Positions 59,273 to 64,000 of a stretch of 64,000 bases of DNA are shown in pieces. Below the pieces are notes generated by a model. That model was not told the DNA's origin. It was given only the letters and a program-made list of their open reading frames with translations, and made no database searches. This stretch comes from Kordia sp050633145 (GTDB lineage Bacteria; Bacteroidota; Bacteroidia; Flavobacteriales; Flavobacteriaceae), in NCBI RefSeq assembly GCF_050633145.1, contig NZ_JBOEFY010000001.1:1-64000 (forward strand), given 5' to 3'. Positions within the stretch are counted from its first letter, which is position 1. The number at the start of each line of letters is the position of its first letter. Both the position numbers and the translations under genes were made by a program.

Positions 59273-60223
59273 TTATTTTGTTAAAAAAGAAACCACGTTC
59301 TCCTCTATTCTATCTAAAATATTGGAAACATCTGCTTTTTCAAACGTATCGCCTGTAATGTTTTCGTATAATTCAATATAACGATCGGAAACAGAGTCAA
59401 TATATTCATCACTCATAAAAGGAACTTTTTGCCCTTCTAAACCTTGAAAATCATTGCTGATTAACCATTGACGCACAAATTCTTTCGATAATTGCTTCTG
59501 AGGTTCTTGCTTTGCTTGCAATTCCTCATACGTATCTGCATAGAAATAACGAGAAGAATCTGGTGTATGGATTTCGTCAATCAAAACGATTTTACCATCT
59601 TTCGTTTTTCCGAATTCGTATTTGGTATCAACCAGAATCAAACCGCGTTCTTTAGCAATTTTTGTTCCTTCTTCAAATAATAAACGAGTATAATTTTCCA
59701 GCTGAATATAATCTTCTTCAGAAACAATTCCTTTAGCTAAAATATCTTCACGAGAAATATCTTCGTCATGTTCGCCCATTTCTGCTTTGGTTGCAGGTGT
59801 AATAATTGGTGAAGGAAATTTATCGTTTTCTACCATTCCTTCTGGCATTGCAACGCCACATAACATGCGTTTTCCTGCTTTGTATTCACGTGCAGCATGA
59901 CCAGACATATAGCCACGAATCACCATTTCTACTTTAAAAGGTTCGCAATTATGACCAATAGCAACATTTGGATCTGGTGTTGCAATCAACCAATTTGGCA
60001 CCAAATGCTCAGTAGCTTTCATCATTTTTGTCGCAATCTGATTCAGGATTTGTCCTTTAAACGGAATTCCTTTCGGCATTACTACATCAAAAGCAGACAA
60101 ACGATCGGATGCAATCATTACCAAAAGATCATCGTTAATTGTATATACTTCGCGTACTTTCCCTGTGTACTTTGCAGTTTGATTCGGAAAGTTAAAATTC
60201 GTTTCCGTAATTGTGTTACTCAT
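59273..60223 (-). CDS. purC: Phosphoribosylaminoimidazolesuccinocarboxamide synthase (SAICAR synthetase)
   Basis: A 316-residue purine biosynthesis enzyme joining CAIR and aspartate using ATP. Motifs: GKVREVYTINDDLLVMIASDRLSAFDVVMP, EMVIRGYMSGHAAREYKAGKRMCG-like region, TKAEMGEHDEDIS, GLILVDTKYEFGKTKDGKIVLIDEIHTPDSSRY. It is of the longer (about 300 residue) class. Monocistronic here. Confidence 0.96.
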   Translation of the reverse strand: MSNTITETNFNFPNQTAKYTGKVREVYTINDDLLVMIASDRLSAFDVVMPKGIPFKGQILNQIATKMMKATEHLVPNWLIATPDPNVAIGHNCEPFKVEMVIRGYMSGHAAREYKAGKRMLCGVAMPEGMVENDKFPSPIITPATKAEMGEHDEDISREDILAKGIVSEEDYIQLENYTRLLFEEGTKIAKERGLILVDTKYEFGKTKDGKIVLIDEIHTPDSSRYFYADTYEELQAKQEPQKQLSKEFVRQWLISNDFQGLEGQKVPFMSDEYIDSVSDRYIELYENITGDTFEKADVSNILDRIEENVVSFLTK

Positions 60224-60450
60224 TGTTTTATGTAGTTGTTTGTTGTGTGTTGTTGGTTGTTAGGTTTTGGTCGCTTTGCTTTTTGGGTTTTGTTGATTTG
60301 TTTACTTTAGTAACAAATGCTTCATTTTAAAATCATAGTACTTCTCGATACTATTTTTTTTCATTTTATTACAAAAAATCACTCGAAGTGATGTTTAGCT
60401 ATTTTATTTGAAACTTCTCAATACTAAATACTAACATCTCAATACTAATA

Positions 60451-61404
60451 TCAGTTCTGATGCTCAATACTCTTATACGCTTCAATTACTTTCTTTACCA
60501 ATCGGTGACGCACGACATCTTTATCGTCTAAATATATAATTCCAATTCCTTTGATGTCTTTTAATACCAATAAGGCTTCTTTTAAACCAGAAGTAACACG
60601 TCTTGGTAAATCTATTTGTCCAGGATCACCTGTCAGCATAAACTTTGCATTTTTCCCCATACGCGTCAAAAACATTTTCATTTGCGCATGTGTTGTATTT
60701 TGAGCTTCATCCAAAATTACAAAAGCATTATCTAGCGTTCGTCCACGCATAAACGCCATTGGCGCAATTTGAATGGTTCCATCTTCAATATATTTGGCTA
60801 ATTTTTCTGGCGGAATCATATCACGTAACGCATCGTACAATGGTTGCATATACGGATCTAACTTTTCTTTTAAATCACCAGGTAAAAAACCTAAACTTTC
60901 GCCAGCCTCTACCGCAGGACGCGTTAAAATAATACGTCTTACTTCTTTATTCTTTAAAGCTCTCACTGCTAAAGCGACTCCTGTATATGTTTTTCCTGTT
61001 CCGGCTGGACCAATAGCAAAAACCATATCATTCTTATTCATCTTATCGACCAACTTGCGTTGATTGGCAGTAATAGCTTTGATTAATTTACCATTATGAC
61101 CATGCACTAAAGTTTCGCCACTAGAAGCAGAAGTATCATAATCTTTAGAACTTTCACTTGTCAATACACGTTCAATGACATTTTCGTCAATTTTGTTGTA
61201 CTTACTAAAATGCTCCATAAGCATGGTTAATCGCTTATCAAACTCTTCTAGTAGAGCTTCATCTCCGTATGCTTTTATCTTATTTCCTCTCGCTACAATT
61301 TTAAGTTTTGGGAAGTATTTTTTTAGCGATTCTATGTTGGTATTTTGTTGACCAAAAAACTCTCTAGGACTGATCTCAGAAAGTTCAAAAATAATTTCAT
61401 TCAA
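60451..61404 (-). CDS. PhoH-family ATPase
   Basis: A 317-residue protein with a KH-like N-terminal region and a PhoH P-loop NTPase domain: Walker A in FAIGPAGTGKTYTGVALAVRAL, RPAVEAGESLGFLPGDLKEKLDPY, Walker B in NAFVILDEAQNTTHAQMKMFLTRMG, and LTGDPGQIDLP. Probably a cytoplasmic RNA helicase or RNA-processing factor. Divergent from the SAM adenosyltransferase gene. Confidence 0.95.
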   Translation of the reverse strand: MNEIIFELSEISPREFFGQQNTNIESLKKYFPKLKIVARGNKIKAYGDEALLEEFDKRLTMLMEHFSKYNKIDENVIERVLTSESSKDYDTSASSGETLVHGHNGKLIKAITANQRKLVDKMNKNDMVFAIGPAGTGKTYTGVALAVRALKNKEVRRIILTRPAVEAGESLGFLPGDLKEKLDPYMQPLYDALRDMIPPEKLAKYIEDGTIQIAPMAFMRGRTLDNAFVILDEAQNTTHAQMKMFLTRMGKNAKFMLTGDPGQIDLPRRVTSGLKEALLVLKDIKGIGIIYLDDKDVVRHRLVKKVIEAYKSIEHQN

Positions 61405-61512
61405 AAGCGACTCGTATTAAAGATTAGATTTCCGTTTTGTTTTTTTAGATTTGCAAAGCAAACTTACCATTTTTTAATAGATTAAATTTAAAAAAATATC
61501 AACAATTCGCCA

Positions 61513-62343
61513 ATGGCAATTATAACACTGACAACTGATTTTGGGGAGAAAGACCATTTTGTGGGCGCAGTTAAAGGAGCTATTTATAGTGAACTACCCG
61601 ATGTTCGCATTGTTGATATCTCGCACAGCGTAAATCCGTTTAGCATTACGGAAGCTTCGTATATCATACAAAATGCGTTTAATAGCTTTCCAAAAGGCAG
61701 TATTCATATTATCGGAATTGATTCTGAGTTGAATCCCGAAAATAAACATATTGCACTCAAATTAGATGGTCATTTTTTCGTTTGTGCCGATAACGGAATC
61801 ATGAGTTTAATTGCTTCTGAGATTGTTCCTGAAAAGATTGTAGAAATAAATATTCACGATCGTATTGAAACAAATTTCCCTGTATTGGACGTATTTGTTC
61901 AAGTTGCTTGTCATATTGCACGCGGTGGAACACTAGAAGTTATTGGAAAAACGATTCAAGAAATTAAATATTTAACAGGCATCAAACCTGTTGTAAATAA
62001 CGATGATTCGCAAATTATTGGAAATGTAATTTATATTGACAATTACGGAAATGTAGTGACCAATATTACTCGAAAACTCTTTAAAGATGTTGGAAAAGGA
62101 CGGAATTTTGAGATTTCGGCACGTAATTACAAGTTTAAAACCATTCACGAGTGCTATAGCGATGCTATTAATTTTAATTTAGAAAGACACAAACGTGAAG
62201 AAGATGGTAAAAAGCTAGCACTATTTAATTCGGCAAACTTTATAGAGTTGGCCATTTACAAAAGTAATCCGCAAACGGTTGGAAGTGCTTCTACCCTTTT
62301 CGGCTTGCGATTTAGAGATACTATAACGATTAATTTTATATAG
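61513..62343 (+). CDS. SAM hydroxide adenosyltransferase (DUF62 family)
   Basis: A 276-residue enzyme of the fluorinase/chlorinase-like fold that hydrolyses S-adenosylmethionine to adenosine and methionine. Motifs: TLTTDFGEKDHFVGAVKGAI, IVDISHSVNPFSITEASYII, FPKGSIHIIGID, FVCADNGIMSLI, and YIDNYGNVVTNIT. Starts with ATG at 61513. Confidence 0.93.
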   Translation: MAIITLTTDFGEKDHFVGAVKGAIYSELPDVRIVDISHSVNPFSITEASYIIQNAFNSFPKGSIHIIGIDSELNPENKHIALKLDGHFFVCADNGIMSLIASEIVPEKIVEINIHDRIETNFPVLDVFVQVACHIARGGTLEVIGKTIQEIKYLTGIKPVVNNDDSQIIGNVIYIDNYGNVVTNITRKLFKDVGKGRNFEISARNYKFKTIHECYSDAINFNLERHKREEDGKKLALFNSANFIELAIYKSNPQTVGSASTLFGLRFRDTITINFI

Positions 62344-62346
62344 TTT

Positions 62347-62643
62347 ATGTTTGTACGCATAGTAAAGATGAGTTTTCACTCAAAATACATTCCTGATTTT
62401 TTGGCGATGTTTGAAGAAAAAAAACAGTCAATCAAAGATCGTGAAGGATGTGAGTTTTTAGAGTTGTATCAGGATAAAAACAATCCTGAAATTTTCTTTA
62501 CGTATAGTCATTGGAAACACGTAGATAATTTGGAAGCGTATCGAAATTCTGAATTATTTAAAAATGTGTGGAAGCAAACCAAAGCCATGTTTAACGACAA
62601 ACCATATGCGTGGAGTGTTGATAAATTAGTGAGTTTATCCTAA
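62347..62643 (+). CDS. Antibiotic biosynthesis monooxygenase-domain protein
   Basis: A 98-residue ferredoxin-like ABM protein (FVRIVKMSFHSKYIPDFLAMFEEKKQSIKDREGCEFLELYQD, FFTYSHWKHVDNLEAYRNSELFKNVWKQTKAMF). It starts 3 bp after the stop of the adenosyltransferase gene, so is in its operon. Many members are cofactor-free oxygenases or haem-binding proteins; function here unknown. Confidence 0.88.
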   Translation: MFVRIVKMSFHSKYIPDFLAMFEEKKQSIKDREGCEFLELYQDKNNPEIFFTYSHWKHVDNLEAYRNSELFKNVWKQTKAMFNDKPYAWSVDKLVSLS

Positions 62644-62711
62644 ATTAAAAATACTAGAACTAAGAACCAAACGTTACATTCATAGATTCTAAAAAACATA
62701 GTAAGCAATAC

Positions 62712-63527
62712 ATGTTAAGATCATTATATTACAGCTTATCGCCCAAACAACGATTACTACTGAGAAAAGTAGTATATGCGCCTATTGATCTTTTTAGAAA
62801 ACGCCACGAACTCGAACCTCCTAAAGGATATGTATACACAGGTCCTGGAAATTATATAGAAATAGGGAAACTTTTCTTTGCCTATTTTAAAGACTACGGA
62901 CACATTCAACCAAACAGTCGAATTTTGGATATAGGTTCAGGAATTGGTCGTATGGCAATTCCGTTTACAACGTTTTTAAATGAAGAAGGAAGCTACAAAG
63001 GTTTTGATGTGGTAGCTCAAGGTGTCGATTGGTGTACGGAACATATTACGAGTAAATATCCAAACTTTGTCTTTACGCATACGCCGCTAAAAAATGATTT
63101 ATACAATTTAAATACGAATGAAGAAGCCAAAGATTTTACGTTTCCGTATGAAGCTTCAAGTTTCGATTTTGCCTTCTTAACATCTGTGTTTACACACATG
63201 ATGCCTGAAGATGTATTGCATTATTTAGCAGAAATTAATCGTGTGTTAGACACGGAAAAAATATGTTTGACAACCTTCTTTATTTTGGATGAAACGTCTC
63301 GCAAACACATGACATCAAGCAAAATGAACTTTAAAGTAGATCGTGGCAATTATGCTTTGATGGACGAAAAAGTAAAAGAAGCCAATGTTGCTTTTGACAA
63401 AGACTATATTTTTGCACAATTTGAAGCTAAAGGCTTTGAAATTGCCAACTATTTTCCAGGCGAATGGTCAGGAAGAACTGAAAACACCTTATCATATCAA
63501 GATATAATTGTATTAAAAAAGAACTAA
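62712..63527 (+). CDS. Class I SAM-dependent methyltransferase
   Basis: A 271-residue methyltransferase: SAM-binding motif I ILDIGSGIGRMAIPF, then YKGFDVVAQGVDWC, and SSFDFAFLTSVFTHMMPEDVLHYLAEINRVLD (motif with the DAAF-like acid). An N-terminal helix-rich extension (LSPKQRLLLRKVVYAPIDLFRKRHEL). Substrate unknown. Its stop is directly joined to the gldF start. Confidence 0.92.
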   Translation: MLRSLYYSLSPKQRLLLRKVVYAPIDLFRKRHELEPPKGYVYTGPGNYIEIGKLFFAYFKDYGHIQPNSRILDIGSGIGRMAIPFTTFLNEEGSYKGFDVVAQGVDWCTEHITSKYPNFVFTHTPLKNDLYNLNTNEEAKDFTFPYEASSFDFAFLTSVFTHMMPEDVLHYLAEINRVLDTEKICLTTFFILDETSRKHMTSSKMNFKVDRGNYALMDEKVKEANVAFDKDYIFAQFEAKGFEIANYFPGEWSGRTENTLSYQDIIVLKKN

Positions 63528-64000
63528 ATGTTAGCCATACTCAGAAAAGAAATCAATTCCTTTTTTTCCTCCTCTATAGGATATTTGGTGATTGCCTTAT
63601 TTTTAATTCTCAACGGATTATTTTTATGGTTTTTTAAAAGTGAATTCAATGTTTTTAATTACGGATTCGCAGACTTAACACCATTTTTCACCTTAGCACC
63701 TTGGATTCTTATCTTTTTAATTCCTGCCATTACTATGCGTAGCTTTTCGGAAGAAAAACGTTTGGGAACGCTTGAATTATTATTGACAAAACCAATTTCT
63801 GGTTGGCAAATTGTACTTGGAAAATACTTTGGATCGTTTGTATTGATCTTACTTGCGCTAATTCCGACACTTTTATACGTCTATACAGTTTGGAGTCTAG
63901 GAAATCCTGAAGGGAATTTGGATGTTGGTAGTACGCTTGGCTCTTACTTCGGATTACTATTCTTAATTGCTGCCTACACAAGTATTGGTGTATTTACATC
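63528..64000 (+). CDS. gldF: Gliding motility ABC transporter permease GldF (5' part)
   Basis: The first 157 residues are visible: MLAILRKEINSFFSSSIGYL, with membrane helices (YLVIALFLILNGLFLWFF, LAPWILIFLIPAITMR) and the SFSEEKRLGTLELLLTKPIS motif of ABC-2 permeases. GldF works with GldG and the ATPase GldA in gliding motility or secretion in flavobacteria. It starts with ATG at the base after the methyltransferase stop and runs off the window. Confidence 0.9.
   Translation, partial: MLAILRKEINSFFSSSIGYLVIALFLILNGLFLWFFKSEFNVFNYGFADLTPFFTLAPWILIFLIPAITMRSFSEEKRLGTLELLLTKPISGWQIVLGKYFGSFVLILLALIPTLLYVYTVWSLGNPEGNLDVGSTLGSYFGLLFLIAAYTSIGVFT

Overview
This is an AT-rich stretch of a Bacteroidetes chromosome, almost certainly a marine Flavobacteriaceae. 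The evidence is gldF at the right edge, two proteins with type IX secretion (T9SS) C-terminal sorting domains, TPR-membrane-AraC regulators, and many short peptide genes with the LNKKSIS-type leader familiar from Kordia-like genomes. No rRNA, tRNA, CRISPR array or transposase was seen. An assembly gap of 65 N (31850-31914) lies inside a 16-bp tandem repeat.

Layout. (1) 146-3528: a minus-strand signalling operon (lipoprotein, multi-pass membrane protein, histidine kinase, LuxR-type response regulator). (2) 4122-10222: precursor peptides, an amidohydrolase with an AraC/GyrI regulator, and a coiled-coil membrane protein. (3) 10467-14576: TPR histidine kinase plus LytTR regulator, then a small membrane protein, a lipoprotein and a precursor. 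(4) 14897-23394: precursor, TPR-AraC regulator, precursor, then secreted proteins including a subtilase. (5) 23576-31663: penicillin acylase, aldehyde dehydrogenase, a second TPR-AraC regulator with three precursors, nitroreductase. (6) 31993-34687: a second signalling operon of the same design as (1). (7) 35179-40576: 5-oxoprolinase genes (PxpC and a PxpA-PxpB fusion), an NRAMP transporter, DUF2891, a retropepsin-like protein. (8) 40715-43041: four precursors under a membrane LytTR regulator. (9) 43189-48794: lipase operon and an ECF sigma/anti-sigma operon. (10) 49057-58866: meaB, further precursors, PAP2, MATE, a third TPR-AraC regulator. (11) 59273-64000: purC, phoH, SAM adenosyltransferase, monooxygenase, methyltransferase, gldF.

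The dominant theme is 21 short double-glycine-type precursor peptides in 64 kb, mostly Cys-rich, with no LanB/LanC/LanM, radical-SAM or peptidase-ABC exporter visible. They occur beside regulators in repeated arrangements. In three places a TPR-membrane-AraC regulator is followed on the same strand, 94-120 bp downstream, by a precursor gene. In two places a LytTR regulator lies beside precursors, and direct repeats spaced 20-21 bp stand upstream of both the regulator and its neighbours. I infer that these are regulated, possibly self-sensing, peptide systems whose maturation and export genes lie elsewhere.

A second candidate novelty is a short 5'-leader motif upstream of four or five unrelated genes (146-397, 7534-8334, 44656-45090, 56217-56393, weakly 56607-56816). 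It folds as an H-type pseudoknot and both helices show compensatory changes between copies. Two decayed duplications (17199-17264 and 51804-51854) record how the precursor genes spread.
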